Positions 8,378-17,235 of a stretch of 64,000 nucleotides of DNA are shown here, piece by piece. Positions within the stretch are counted from its first letter, which is position 1. Each line of letters opens with the position of its first letter. Source of the stretch: an uncultured Bacteroides sp. (lineage in GTDB: Bacteria; Bacteroidota; Bacteroidia; Bacteroidales; Bacteroidaceae); contig NZ_OY782857.1 of NCBI RefSeq assembly GCF_963678425.1, positions 221,001-285,000 of the forward strand, written 5' to 3'. The notes beneath the pieces were generated by a model. The model was not told the origin of the DNA. It saw only the letters and a program-made list of their open reading frames with translations, and made no database searches. Position numbers and translations under genes: made by a program.

Positions 8378-8574
8378 TATTTATTGTTAAGTTCTCTCTG
8401 GCGTAATTCTGTTTTCATACGCGCAATCATCCTGCGTAATTGTTTTATCTGTGCAGGATTATCCAAAGGAGAGATAGAATGGTTCAACACCACTTGATCA
8501 TAGTTGGCGACTTCTGCCTGAATTTTTTCTACCAGTTCTTTGGTACTTATTTCTCTAATTTCTGCAATTTTCAT
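8377..8574 (-). CDS. rpmC: 50S ribosomal protein L29 (uL29)
   Basis: Small helical protein at the polypeptide exit tunnel near the SRP and trigger factor dock. It is 65 residues from the ATG at 8572-8574 (MKIAEIREISTKELVEKIQA), with the family segment NPAQIKQLRRMIARMKTELR and the end QRELNNK. A second ATG two codons upstream (8578-8580) overlaps the rplP stop as TAATG and could be the coupled start; the shorter form matches the family N-terminus. Confidence 0.96.
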   Translation of the reverse strand: MKIAEIREISTKELVEKIQAEVANYDQVVLNHSISPLDNPAQIKQLRRMIARMKTELRQRELNNK

Positions 8575-8579
8575 AAACA

Positions 8580-9014
8580 TTATGCATTTTGATTTTGAGT
8601 ATCATAATCACGTCTTACTATAAACTTAGTAGTAACAGGAAGCTTCTGAGCTGCTAAGCGCAATGCTTCTTTGGCGATTTCATAAGACACACCTTCTACT
8701 TCAATCATAATTCTACCAGGGGTAACAGGAGCTACAAATCCTTCTGGATTACCCTTACCTTTACCCATACGCACTTCTGCAGGTTTTTTAGTAATTGGTT
8801 TATCCGGGAATATTCTGATCCAAATCTGGCCTTGACGTTGCATATATCTAGTAACAGCAATACGGGCAGCTTCAATTTGTCTACCTGTAATCCATTTATT
8901 TTGCAAAGCTTTGATACCAAAAGAACCAAAAGCGAGTTGGTTGCCTCTTTGGGCATTACCTTTCATGCGACCCTTTTGTTGTCTTCTGAATTTTGTCTTT
9001 TTCGGTTGTAACAT
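8580..9014 (-). CDS. rplP: 50S ribosomal protein L16 (uL16)
   Basis: Large-subunit protein near the A-site tRNA elbow, required late in assembly. The 144-residue protein begins MLQPKKTKFRRQQKGRMKGN and shows the signatures RQIEAARIAVTRYMQRQGQI, FPDKPITKKPAEVRMGKGKG and PGRIMIEVEGVSYEIAKEAL. The Arg in the PxxxRMGKGKG loop, a hydroxylation target in some bacteria, is present. It lies 24 bp after rpsC and overlaps the rpmC start region. Confidence 0.99.
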   Translation of the reverse strand: MLQPKKTKFRRQQKGRMKGNAQRGNQLAFGSFGIKALQNKWITGRQIEAARIAVTRYMQRQGQIWIRIFPDKPITKKPAEVRMGKGKGNPEGFVAPVTPGRIMIEVEGVSYEIAKEALRLAAQKLPVTTKFIVRRDYDTQNQNA

Positions 9015-9038
9015 AATTTCCTAAAATTCAAATTCGTT

Positions 9039-9770
9039 TTAGCGATTATTTTTCTTTCTTTTGAAGTTTTTTCCACCGTCTCTACCACCAGTATTAGCAC
9101 GGCCTCCTTCTTTGCTTTGAGTAAAATTAGGAGCAAGTTCTTTCTTGCCAAAAATTTCACCTCTGCAAATCCAAACTTTCACACCAAGAAGTCCAACCTT
9201 AGTCAATGCTTCTGCATGACAATAGTCGATATCTGCCCTAAAGGTGTGTAGCGGAGTTCTTCCTTCTTTATACATTTCAGAACGAGCCATCTCAGCTCCA
9301 TTCAAACGTCCTGAAATTTGCACTTTGATACCTTCAGCTCCCATACGCATTGTATTTGCGATAGCCATTTTAATGGCACGGCGATAGGCAATTTTGCCTT
9401 CTACCTGGCGAGCGATGTTATTTGCTACGATTACAGCATCTAACTCAGGTCTTTTTACTTCAAAGATATTAATTTGAATATCCTTATCAGTAATTTTCTT
9501 CAACTCTTCTTTTAACTTGTCAACTTCCTGACCTCCCTTACCAATAATGATACCTGGACGTGCTGTACAAACGGTTATTGTCACAAGTTTAAGTGTACGT
9601 TCAATAACAATTCTCGATACACTTGCTTTAGCTAGTCTAGCATTAAGATATTTACGAATCTTGCTATCCTCTAGCAAAGAATCACCATAATTATTGCCAC
9701 CATACCAATTGGAATCCCATCCTCTGATAATTCCTAAACGGTTACTTATTGGATTAACTTTTTGTCCCAT
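9039..9770 (-). CDS. rpsC: 30S ribosomal protein S3 (uS3)
   Basis: Forms the mRNA entry site with S4 and S5 and has helicase activity. The 243-residue protein has the N-terminal type II KH domain (GxxG loop in ARPGIIIGKGGQEVDKLKEE) and the C-terminal S3 domain (RMGAEGIKVQISGRLNGAEM). The C-terminus is a basic low-complexity tail (GGRANTGGRDGGKNFKRKKN) a little longer than in E. coli. It lies between rplV (5 bp) and rplP (24 bp). Confidence 0.99.
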   Translation of the reverse strand: MGQKVNPISNRLGIIRGWDSNWYGGNNYGDSLLEDSKIRKYLNARLAKASVSRIVIERTLKLVTITVCTARPGIIIGKGGQEVDKLKEELKKITDKDIQINIFEVKRPELDAVIVANNIARQVEGKIAYRRAIKMAIANTMRMGAEGIKVQISGRLNGAEMARSEMYKEGRTPLHTFRADIDYCHAEALTKVGLLGVKVWICRGEIFGKKELAPNFTQSKEGGRANTGGRDGGKNFKRKKNNR

Positions 9771-9775
9771 CTAGC

Positions 9776-10186
9776 TTAATTTTGATCATCATTAGTACTC
9801 TTAGAATCAACGAACAAAGTCACATGATTTGAGCGTTTGCGAATTCTGTAACCTCTCCCCTGTGGTGCTGGTCTCATTCTTTTCAACATAGAACCACAAT
9901 CAACAAAAATCTTTGTTACAAACAATTCACCGCTTTCTGCCTTACGTTCGTTTTTCTGTTCCCAGTTAGCAATTGCAGAGCGCAACAATTTTTCCACTCT
10001 AGCAGAAGCTTCCTTAGACGAAAACTTCAAAACGCCAAGAGCTCTGTTCACTTCCATACCGCGGATCATATCTGCCACAAGACGCATCTTACGCGGTGAA
10101 GTAGGAACATTTTGCAATTTAGCAAAATACATGGTTTTAAGGGCTTCTTTTCTTTTATCAGCCGATATTTTTTTTCTTGCTCCCAT
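9776..10186 (-). CDS. rplV: 50S ribosomal protein L22 (uL22)
   Basis: Lines the exit tunnel constriction with its long beta-hairpin, a site of macrolide resistance. The 136-residue protein starts MGARKKISADKRKEALKTMY, longer at the N-terminus than E. coli L22, then enters the core at LQNVPTSPRKMRLVADMIRG. The hairpin signature RMRPAPQGRGYRIRKRSNHV is intact. It lies 39 bp after rpsS and 5 bp before rpsC. Confidence 0.99.
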   Translation of the reverse strand: MGARKKISADKRKEALKTMYFAKLQNVPTSPRKMRLVADMIRGMEVNRALGVLKFSSKEASARVEKLLRSAIANWEQKNERKAESGELFVTKIFVDCGSMLKRMRPAPQGRGYRIRKRSNHVTLFVDSKSTNDDQN

Positions 10187-10225
10187 TATTTATTATTACT
10201 TTATTATTTCAGATTTAATATCCTG

Positions 10226-10495
10226 TTAACGTTTCTTGTTACCGGCATGACCTCTGAAAGTACGAGTTGGAGAAAATTCACCCAACTTATGTCCAACCAT
10301 GTTTTCGGTAATGTAAACAGGAATAAATTTATTTCCGTTATGAACTGCAACAGTATGCCCAACAAAATCAGGCGAAATCATTGAAGCTCTAGCCCAAGTC
10401 TTAACAACAGCTTTTTTGCCTGACTCATTCATAGCAAGCACTTTTGATTCAAGCTTAATATTAATATAAGGACCTTTTTTTAATGAACGACTCAT
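10226..10495 (-). CDS. rpsS: 30S ribosomal protein S19 (uS19)
   Basis: Small-subunit head protein that binds with S13 and contributes to intersubunit bridges. The 89-residue protein begins MSRSLKKGPYINIKLESKVL and carries the signature FVGHTVAVHNGNKFIPVYIT followed by VGHKLGEFSPTRTFRGHAGN. Length and order are standard. It lies 20 bp after rplB and 39 bp before rplV in the S10 order. Confidence 0.99.
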   Translation of the reverse strand: MSRSLKKGPYINIKLESKVLAMNESGKKAVVKTWARASMISPDFVGHTVAVHNGNKFIPVYITENMVGHKLGEFSPTRTFRGHAGNKKR

Positions 10496-10515
10496 AGTTT
10501 ACTCAATTAATCAGA

Positions 10516-11340
<825 letters not shown>

Positions 11341-11345
11341 TTTTA

Positions 11346-11636
11346 TTAAATATTGCTATAAAAATCAATAGTATCCCCTTCTTTCAATGTTATAACAGCC
11401 TTTTTATAAGCATTTGTTTTACCATTGATCATTCCGGCTTTTGTATAACGACTTTTATTTTTACCTGAATAGCGAATTGTATTTACATCTACAACTGTAA
11501 CATTATACAAAGCTTCGATTGCGCTCTTAATTTCTAATTTGTTAGCTTCAGGACGCACAATAAATCCGAAACGATTTAACTTTTCAGATGCAGCTGTTAT
11601 TTTCTCTGTAACTAACGGTTTAATAATAATTCCCAT
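11346..11636 (-). CDS. rplW: 50S ribosomal protein L23 (uL23)
   Basis: Exit-tunnel rim protein that docks trigger factor and SRP. The 96-residue protein begins MGIIIKPLVTEKITAASEKL and shows NRFGFIVRPEANKLEIKSAI and VVDVNTIRYSGKNKSRYTKA. A Shine-Dalgarno sequence (GGAGG, minus strand, 11645-11649) is embedded in the last codons of rplD, eight bases before the ATG. The gap to rplD is 3 bp. Confidence 0.99.
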   Translation of the reverse strand: MGIIIKPLVTEKITAASEKLNRFGFIVRPEANKLEIKSAIEALYNVTVVDVNTIRYSGKNKSRYTKAGMINGKTNAYKKAVITLKEGDTIDFYSNI

Positions 11637-11639
11637 TAT

Positions 11640-12278
11640 TTAAGCCTCCTTTTTCATTAAGATATCGTCGATAGCAGAAAGAGAACTTTCAGTAAGTACC
11701 AATGCGCCAGCATTCAATACATTGTAAGTATTTAATCCAGCGACAGTTAATACTTTAGCTCTCTCAACATTACGAGCCGACAAATATACGTTTTTATTTG
11801 TATCTGATAAAACGAAAAGCAGATTTTTATCAGAAACTTTAAGATTTTTTATCAGTGCAATAAATTCCTTAGTTTTTGGAGCTTCAAAAGAAAAATCTTC
11901 TAATACTACAATACCATTGTCTTGAGCCTTGTATGATAAAGCAGATTTTCTTGCTAAAGTCTTAACTTTCTTATTCAACTTAAAGAAATAGTCTCTTGGT
12001 CTAGGACCAAAAACTCTTGCACCACCTACAAACACAGGAGATTTGATATCACCTGAACGTGCTCCGCCAGTACCTTTTTGTTTTTTCAACTTTCTAGTAC
12101 TACCTGAAAGTTCACTTCTTTCTTTTGATTTGTGAGTTCCCTGACGCTGATTTGCCATAAATTGCTTTACATCCAAATAAATAGCGTGGTCGTTAGGCTC
12201 AATTCCGAAGATTGATTCATTTAACGTAACCTTTCTTCCAGTGTCTTCACCTTTAATGTTATATACGTTAACTTCCAT
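11640..12278 (-). CDS. rplD: 50S ribosomal protein L4 (uL4)
   Basis: Large-subunit protein whose loop reaches into the exit tunnel; in gammaproteobacteria it also represses the S10 operon, a role not assumed here. The 212-residue protein begins MEVNVYNIKGEDTGRKVTLN. The tunnel loop RKLKKQKGTGGARSGDIKSP and the following FVGGARVFGPRPRDYFFKLN are intact. The ATG overlaps the rplC stop by one base, and its end (MKKEA) supplies the Shine-Dalgarno sequence of rplW. Confidence 0.99.
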   Translation of the reverse strand: MEVNVYNIKGEDTGRKVTLNESIFGIEPNDHAIYLDVKQFMANQRQGTHKSKERSELSGSTRKLKKQKGTGGARSGDIKSPVFVGGARVFGPRPRDYFFKLNKKVKTLARKSALSYKAQDNGIVVLEDFSFEAPKTKEFIALIKNLKVSDKNLLFVLSDTNKNVYLSARNVERAKVLTVAGLNTYNVLNAGALVLTESSLSAIDDILMKKEA

Positions 12279-12895
12279 TATTTCTCAATTATTACGATTG
12301 AACCTTTGCATCCCGGAACAGATCCCTTAATCAATAAAAGATTGTGTTCTGGAATAACTTTTAAAACTCGCAAATTTTGAACGGTAACTCTGTCACCACC
12401 CATTTGTCCACCCATACGCATTCCTTTGAATACTTTAGCTGGATAAGAACAAGCACCGATAGAACCCGGTTTACGTAAACGATTGTGCTGACCGTGAGTA
12501 GCCTGTCCAACACCACCAAATCCGTGTCTTTTAACTACACCCTGGAAACCTTTACCTTTAGAAGTTGCAATAACGTCAACAAAAACTGTATCGTTAAACA
12601 ATTCTACAGAGATTGAGTCTCCTAAGTTAAGTTCACTCTCAAATTCTTTGAACTCGGCCAAGTGTCTCTTTGGTGTTACTTTGGCTTTAGCGAAGTGTCC
12701 CATCAAAGGTTTAGTTGTGTGTTTTTCCTTTTTTTCCTGGAAACCCACCTGAACTGCTTCGTAACCATCTTTTTCAACTGTTTTCAGTTGAGTAACAACA
12801 CAAGGACCTACTTCGATAACAGTGCATGGTACATTTTTACCATCGGCACTGAAAACGGATGTCATTCCGATTTTCTTTCCTAATAATCCTGGCAT
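12278..12895 (-). CDS. rplC: 50S ribosomal protein L3 (uL3)
   Basis: Early-assembly large-subunit protein that reaches the peptidyl transferase centre. The 205-residue protein starts MPGLLGKKIGMTSVFSADGK and has the family signature KGKGFQGVVKRHGFGGVGQA followed by THGQHNRLRKPGSIGACSYP; the Gln in GQxTHGxxxxxRxPGSIG that is methylated in some bacteria corresponds to this loop. It overlaps rplD by one base and lies 18 bp after rpsJ. Confidence 0.99.
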   Translation of the reverse strand: MPGLLGKKIGMTSVFSADGKNVPCTVIEVGPCVVTQLKTVEKDGYEAVQVGFQEKKEKHTTKPLMGHFAKAKVTPKRHLAEFKEFESELNLGDSISVELFNDTVFVDVIATSKGKGFQGVVKRHGFGGVGQATHGQHNRLRKPGSIGACSYPAKVFKGMRMGGQMGGDRVTVQNLRVLKVIPEHNLLLIKGSVPGCKGSIVIIEK

Positions 12896-12913
12896 TTCAC
12901 TTTTTTTTAATTA

Positions 12914-13219
12914 TCAAACTTTAATTTCTACTTCCACTCCACTAGGCAATTCCAACTTCATCAAAGCATCAACAGTTTTAGCAGTAGAGCTATAGATGTC
13001 GATCAATCTTTTAAATGAAGAGAGCTGAAATTGTTCTCTGGATTTTTTGTTAACGAAAGTAGAGCGGTTCACTGTAAAGATACGCTTATGCGTAGGAAGA
13101 GGTATAGGGCCGCTAACAATTGCGCCTGTAGTCTTCACAGTTCTTACGATCTTCTCAGCTGACTTGTCAACCAAGTTGTGATCGTAAGACTTCAATTTAA
13201 TTCTAATTTTTTGGCTCAT
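12914..13219 (-). CDS. rpsJ: 30S ribosomal protein S10 (uS10)
   Basis: Small-subunit head protein, also the NusE component of antitermination complexes. The 101-residue protein begins MSQKIRIKLKSYDHNLVDKS and carries the loop VSGPIPLPTHKRIFTVNRST that in other bacteria holds tetracycline/tigecycline-related mutations. It lies 20 bp after fusA, so the str and S10 clusters are continuous here, with no separate promoter of the TAnnTTTG type visible between them. Confidence 0.99.
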   Translation of the reverse strand: MSQKIRIKLKSYDHNLVDKSAEKIVRTVKTTGAIVSGPIPLPTHKRIFTVNRSTFVNKKSREQFQLSSFKRLIDIYSSTAKTVDALMKLELPSGVEVEIKV

Positions 13220-13239
13220 ATTTATTTATAACTATAATT

Positions 13240-15354
13240 TTAAACTAAGTCAACACGACCTTTAACTTCTTCAAGGACTCCCTTCGCAATAGAAGAAGAA
13301 ACTTTAGAGAAGTGAGAGAAAGTCATAGATGAAGTTGCACGACCTGAAGTAATGGTACGTAATGAAGTTACATAACCAAACATTTCTGCCATAGGGACTT
13401 TCGCTTTTACGATTCTTGCACCTGCACGGCTAGATTCCATACCTTCAACCTGACCACGACGTTTATTTAAGTCACCGATTACATCACCCATATTTTCTTC
13501 CGGAGTAACTACCTCAAGACTCATAATAGGTTCAAGTAAAGCAGGACCTGCTTTAGCACAAGCACTCTTGTAAGCTTGGATTGCACAGATCTCAAAAGAT
13601 AACTGGTCAGAGTCAACAGGGTGGAAAGAACCATCAGTTAAAACAACCTTCAATGTATCAAGTGGGAATCCAGCAAGTACACCATTTTTCATTGCAGAAG
13701 TGAAACCTTTTTGTACAGCAGGAATAAATTCTTTAGGAATATTGCCACCTTTCACTTCGTCAACAAATTGAAGAGTTCCTTCAAAGTCTTCATCAGCAGG
13801 ACCGACATTTACAATAATATCAGCAAATTTACCACGACCACCAGATTGTTTCTTATAAACCTCACGAAGGTTAACAGTCTTAGTAATTGCTTCTTTGTAA
13901 GTAACCTGAGGGCGACCTTGATTACATTCTACTTTAAACTCACGTCTCAAACGGTCGATAATAATATCCAAGTGAAGTTCACCCATACCTGCGATAACTG
14001 TCTGACCACTTTGTTCGTCTGTTTTTACAGTGAAAGTTGGATCTTCTTCAGCCAATTTGATCAAACCGGTAGTCAGTTTGTCCATATCTTTTTGAGTCTT
14101 AGGCTCAATAGCTAAAGCGATAACCGGATCAGGGAAGTCCATTGATTCAAGAACAATTGGATGATCTTCTTCACAAAGAGTATCTCCAGTACGGATATCC
14201 TTAAAACCAACACCTGCACCAATATCACCAGCACCGATAACTTCTACCGGATTCTGTTTATTTGAATGCATCTGAAACAAACGAGAAACACGTTCTTTCT
14301 TTCCAGAGCGAGTGTTATAGATATAAGAACCAGCTTCAATCTTACCTGAATATACACGGAAGAAAGTCAATCGGCCAACATAAGGGTCAGTTGCGATCTT
14401 AAATGCCAAAGCTGAAGTAAATTCTTCTTCAGAAGGTTTTCTATCTTCTTCCTCACCTGTATCTGGGTTTGTACCAACTACAGCTTCTGTATCCAGAGGA
14501 GAAGGTAAGAATGCACAAACATAATCCAATAATGTCTGAACTCCCTTATTCTTGAATGAAGAGCCACAAAGCATTGGAACAATAGCCATTTGAACGGTAG
14601 CATTACGAAGAGCGCTAAGAACTTCAACTTCTGTGATAGTAGAAGGATCATCAAAAAATTTCTCCATCAAAGACTCATCATATTCAGCAACTGATTCCAG
14701 CATTTTCCCTCTCCACTCGTTGCATTCATCAAGTAAGTCTGCAGGAATTTCTTCTACTGAATAATCAGCACCCATACTCTCATCATGCCAGTAGATAGCT
14801 TTCATTTTAATAAGGTCTACAAGACCTTTAAAGCTTTCTTCTGCACCAATAGGAACAACAATAGGACAAGGATTAGCACCAAGCACATCTTTCATCTGGC
14901 GAACAACTTCGAAGAAGTCAGCACCAGAACGGTCCATTTTGTTCACGTATCCAATACGAGGAACATTATATTTATCAGCTTGTCTCCAAACAGTTTCAGA
15001 CTGAGGCTCTACACCACCTACTGCACAGTAGGTAGCAACAGCACCATCTAATACACGAAGAGAGCGTTCTACCTCAGCGGTAAAGTCAACGTGTCCCGGA
15101 GTGTCAATCAAGTTGATTTTATAAGTATCATCATTCCACTTCCATCTGGTAGTTGTAGCAGCAGATGTAATAGTAATACCACGTTCTTGCTCCTGAGCCA
15201 TCCAGTCCATTGTTGCTGCACCATCATGCACCTCACCAATCTTATGAGTAAGACCAGTATAGAAAAGAATACGTTCAGAAGTAGTTGTTTTACCAGCATC
15301 GATGTGAGCCATGATACCGATATTACGGGTTAAATGTAAATCTTGTTTTGCCAT
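13240..15354 (-). CDS. fusA: Elongation factor G
   Basis: GTPase that drives translocation and, with RRF, ribosome recycling. The start chosen is the ATG at 15352-15354 giving MAKQDLHLTRNIGIMAHIDA and 704 residues, the family length. The P-loop AHIDAGKT (about 16-23), switch I ERGITITSAATT, DTPGHVDF and NKMDRSGADF are present, followed by domains II-V. The frame remains open 36 codons upstream, but that would overlap rpsG and is rejected. It lies between rpsG (13 bp) and rpsJ (20 bp) in the str order, so it is the housekeeping copy. Confidence 0.98.
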   Translation of the reverse strand: MAKQDLHLTRNIGIMAHIDAGKTTTSERILFYTGLTHKIGEVHDGAATMDWMAQEQERGITITSAATTTRWKWNDDTYKINLIDTPGHVDFTAEVERSLRVLDGAVATYCAVGGVEPQSETVWRQADKYNVPRIGYVNKMDRSGADFFEVVRQMKDVLGANPCPIVVPIGAEESFKGLVDLIKMKAIYWHDESMGADYSVEEIPADLLDECNEWRGKMLESVAEYDESLMEKFFDDPSTITEVEVLSALRNATVQMAIVPMLCGSSFKNKGVQTLLDYVCAFLPSPLDTEAVVGTNPDTGEEEDRKPSEEEFTSALAFKIATDPYVGRLTFFRVYSGKIEAGSYIYNTRSGKKERVSRLFQMHSNKQNPVEVIGAGDIGAGVGFKDIRTGDTLCEEDHPIVLESMDFPDPVIALAIEPKTQKDMDKLTTGLIKLAEEDPTFTVKTDEQSGQTVIAGMGELHLDIIIDRLRREFKVECNQGRPQVTYKEAITKTVNLREVYKKQSGGRGKFADIIVNVGPADEDFEGTLQFVDEVKGGNIPKEFIPAVQKGFTSAMKNGVLAGFPLDTLKVVLTDGSFHPVDSDQLSFEICAIQAYKSACAKAGPALLEPIMSLEVVTPEENMGDVIGDLNKRRGQVEGMESSRAGARIVKAKVPMAEMFGYVTSLRTITSGRATSSMTFSHFSKVSSSIAKGVLEEVKGRVDLV

Positions 15355-15367
15355 TTTACTACAATAT

Positions 15368-15844
15368 TTAGAATCTGAAATGAGCAAATGCACGGTTAGC
15401 CTCAGCCATTCTATGCATGTCTTCTTTACGTTTGAACGCACCACCTTGTTCGTTGAATGCATCCAGAATCTCAGCAGCTAATTTATCAGCCATACATTTC
15501 CCTCCTCTTTTGCGAGCATACAGGATCAAGTTTTTCATTGAAACTGATTCTTTACGATCAGGACGAATTTCTGTAGGAACTTGGAAAGTAGCTCCACCAA
15601 CACGTCTAGACTTAACTTCGACTTGAGGAGTAATATTATCCAATGCTTTTTTCCAGATTTCCAGAGAGGATTTTTCCTCGTTAGGAAGTTTTGCCTTTAC
15701 TGTTTCTAAGGCAGCGTAGAAAATTTCGTATGAAGTATTCTTCTTACCATCATACATCAAGTGGTTTACAAATTTGGAAACCTTTTGATCATTAAATACG
15801 GGATCCGGAAGGATAACCCGTTTTTTTGGTTTTGCTTTTCTCAT
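15368..15844 (-). CDS. rpsG: 30S ribosomal protein S7 (uS7)
   Basis: Nucleates assembly of the 30S head and contacts mRNA near the E site. The 158-residue protein starts MRKAKPKKRVILPDPVFNDQ and shows the blocks VSKFVNHLMYDGKKNTSYEI, VEVKSRRVGGATFQVPTEIR and NRAFAHFRF at the end. It is preceded by a 154-bp gap after rpsL that contains stem-forming sequence and could be a regulatory target of S7 itself, as known in E. coli. Confidence 0.99.
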   Translation of the reverse strand: MRKAKPKKRVILPDPVFNDQKVSKFVNHLMYDGKKNTSYEIFYAALETVKAKLPNEEKSSLEIWKKALDNITPQVEVKSRRVGGATFQVPTEIRPDRKESVSMKNLILYARKRGGKCMADKLAAEILDAFNEQGGAFKRKEDMHRMAEANRAFAHFRF

Positions 15845-15998
15845 TTGTTTGAAAAATAATGTTTTGTTCTTGGCTGCATTAATATGTCTTCAATTTCCCC
15901 GCTGGGGCATTTACTCAACCTTTTATAGCTTATTCCAACAAACCAAAACGAAAATTGATATTTTTAAATCTAAAAAATAAGCTTAGCTAGCGGTAGAA
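15845..15998 (-). promoter_or_regulatory. rpsL-rpsG intergenic leader with two stems; candidate S7 autoregulatory site
   Basis: The gap between rpsL and rpsG is 154 bp, far longer than elsewhere in the cluster. On the RNA (minus strand) an 8-bp pairing joins AGCUUAUU (15976-15983) with AAUAAGCU (15927-15934), and further downstream a short GC stem CCCC-AGC-GGGG (15897-15907) stands out from the AT-rich surroundings. In E. coli S7 binds this same intergenic space to repress its own translation. The role here is inferred from position and structure only. Confidence 0.35.
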
Positions 15999-16409
15999 TT
16001 ATTTCTTCTTACCTTTAGCTGCTACTGCTGGTTGTCCTGGTTTTGGACGCTTAGTTCCGTATTTAGAGCGTCTTTGTGTACGTCCTGCAACACCTGCTGT
16101 GTCTAATGTTCCACGAACAATGTGATAACGAACACCTGGTAGGTCTTTCACACGACCACCGCGTACTAATACGATAGAGTGTTCTTGCAAGTTGTGTCCT
16201 TCTCCCGGAATATACGAGTTAACTTCCTTTTGGTTTGTTAAGCGCACACGAGCTACTTTACGCATTGCAGAGTTAGGCTTTTTTGGAGTGGTTGTGTAAA
16301 CTCTCACGCAAACGCCACGTCTTTGAGGACATGAGTCTAGCGCTGGAGACTTACTTTTATCAACCAAAGCAGCCCTTCCTTTTCTTACTAATTGCTGAAT
16401 TGTAGGCAT
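15999..16409 (-). CDS. rpsL: 30S ribosomal protein S12 (uS12)
   Basis: Decoding-centre protein and target of streptomycin-resistance mutations. The 136-residue protein begins MPTIQQLVRKGRAALVDKSK and carries the conserved TTPKKPNSAMRKVARVRLTN (Lys of the KKPNSA loop intact, so no streptomycin-resistance change there) and GGRVKDLPGVRYHIVRGTLD. The C-terminus RPKPGQPAVAAKGKKK is a basic tail. It is the first gene of the str-S10-spc run on this strand and has its own promoter upstream. Confidence 0.99.
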   Translation of the reverse strand: MPTIQQLVRKGRAALVDKSKSPALDSCPQRRGVCVRVYTTTPKKPNSAMRKVARVRLTNQKEVNSYIPGEGHNLQEHSIVLVRGGRVKDLPGVRYHIVRGTLDTAGVAGRTQRRSKYGTKRPKPGQPAVAAKGKKK

Positions 16410-16475
16410 TTTTAATTGTTTTTTTAATTATTATATTATTGTTATATTAATTTCGTTAGTATACATTTTGGGCTG

Positions 16476-16506
16476 CAAAAATACGAATAATATTTGAATA
16501 ACCAAT
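16476..16506 (-). promoter_or_regulatory. Probable rpsL operon promoter (Bacteroides type)
   Basis: On the minus strand a -7 box TATTTTTG (16476-16483) matches TAnnTTTG, preceded after 19 bases by ATTG (16503-16506), one change from the -33 consensus TTTG. The -7 box is followed directly by CAGCC, the same five bases found after the dusB and tRNA-tuf promoters. It would start the rpsL transcript about 60 bases upstream of the ATG. Confidence 0.65.
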
Positions 16507-16610
16507 TGATTACCCAAAGTTTTTTCTGATTTTCAGGCAAAAATAGATTTTTAACAGAGCGATATGCACTGTTACCCGAAAATCCGCTTTAAATATATTT
16601 TTTATAATTC

Positions 16611-16919
16611 TTATGCTTCTCCTGTAAAACCAGGGATAGGTTGAACCAAACTTTCTTCGTTCAAATGAATAGTGCCAAAAGAATTCTCATATTTACGCAC
16701 ATTATCTTCTAAAGCGCGCATTAACCTCTTAGCATGTTCCGGAGTCAAGATTATGCGACTCTTCACTCCTGCTTTAGGCAATCCAGGCATCACACGGATA
16801 AAATCTACAATAAATTCAGAACTGGAATGAGTTATCACAGCAAGATTTGCGTATATACCTTGAGCCACCTCATCATTCAATTCAATCTGTAACTGATTTG
16901 TTTGGTTTTCATTATTCAT
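16611..16919 (-). CDS. DUF3467 family protein of unknown function
   Basis: A 102-residue acidic protein (MNNENQTNQLQIELNDEVAQ, GIYANLAVITHSSSEFIVDF) with the family core FIRVMPGLPKAGVKSRIILT followed by PEHAKRLMRALEDNVRKYE. No signal peptide or membrane segment is seen, so it is cytosolic. DUF3467 genes in Bacteroidota usually sit beside rpoC and ahead of rpsL; here rpsL is still the neighbour (about 200 bp away) but rpoC is 27 kb off on the other strand. No function is known to me; its steady partnership with transcription and translation genes is the only clue. Confidence 0.9.
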   Translation of the reverse strand: MNNENQTNQLQIELNDEVAQGIYANLAVITHSSSEFIVDFIRVMPGLPKAGVKSRIILTPEHAKRLMRALEDNVRKYENSFGTIHLNEESLVQPIPGFTGEA

Positions 16920-16958
16920 TGTTATAAGACTATTATATCATTATTATGTTTGTTTTTG

Positions 16959-16966
16959 CAAAGATA
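16959..16966 (-). promoter_or_regulatory. -7 box of the DUF3467 gene promoter
   Basis: On the minus strand TATCTTTG (TAnnTTTG consensus) lies 40 bases upstream of the DUF3467 start. No clear TTTG -33 box is seen at the expected distance. A 6-bp dyad GTCAGA-N7-TCTGAC at about 16977-16995 covers the place where the -33 box should be and could be a regulator site. Confidence 0.5.
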
Positions 16967-17145
16967 ATAAATCGCCGTCAGATATTACGTCTGACATCTT
17001 GATTATTCTGCAGAACCAGCAATAAAAACAACATAAACTTTATGCGATTGTTCTTGCAATCAGATTTTTTTTAGGGCTGAAATAAGTTTTGTATACTTTC
17101 ATTTATCATGGGTGATAAACTTCAAATAAAACATCTTTTGTTTAT

Positions 17146-17162
17146 GAGCCTGTTTAAATTTT
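17146..17162 (+). repeat. Left terminal inverted repeat of the IS
   Basis: GAGCCTGTTTAAATTTT, 17 bases, matching the right repeat at 17983-17999 without a mismatch. Confidence 0.9.
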
Positions 17163-17235
17163 AAAGATAAAAATAAAAAAGTGTTCCCTCTTTCCGTTAA
17201 AATGATTATTTTTAGTTACCACACTTTAAATAATT

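Noticed and set aside
13711..14115. Open frame of 134 codons opposite fusA
   Set aside because: Antisense to conserved EF-G sequence with no independent support.
15355..15462. 36-residue N-terminal extension of EF-G
   Set aside because: It overlaps rpsG in another frame and EF-G family proteins begin at the MAKQDLHLTRN start.
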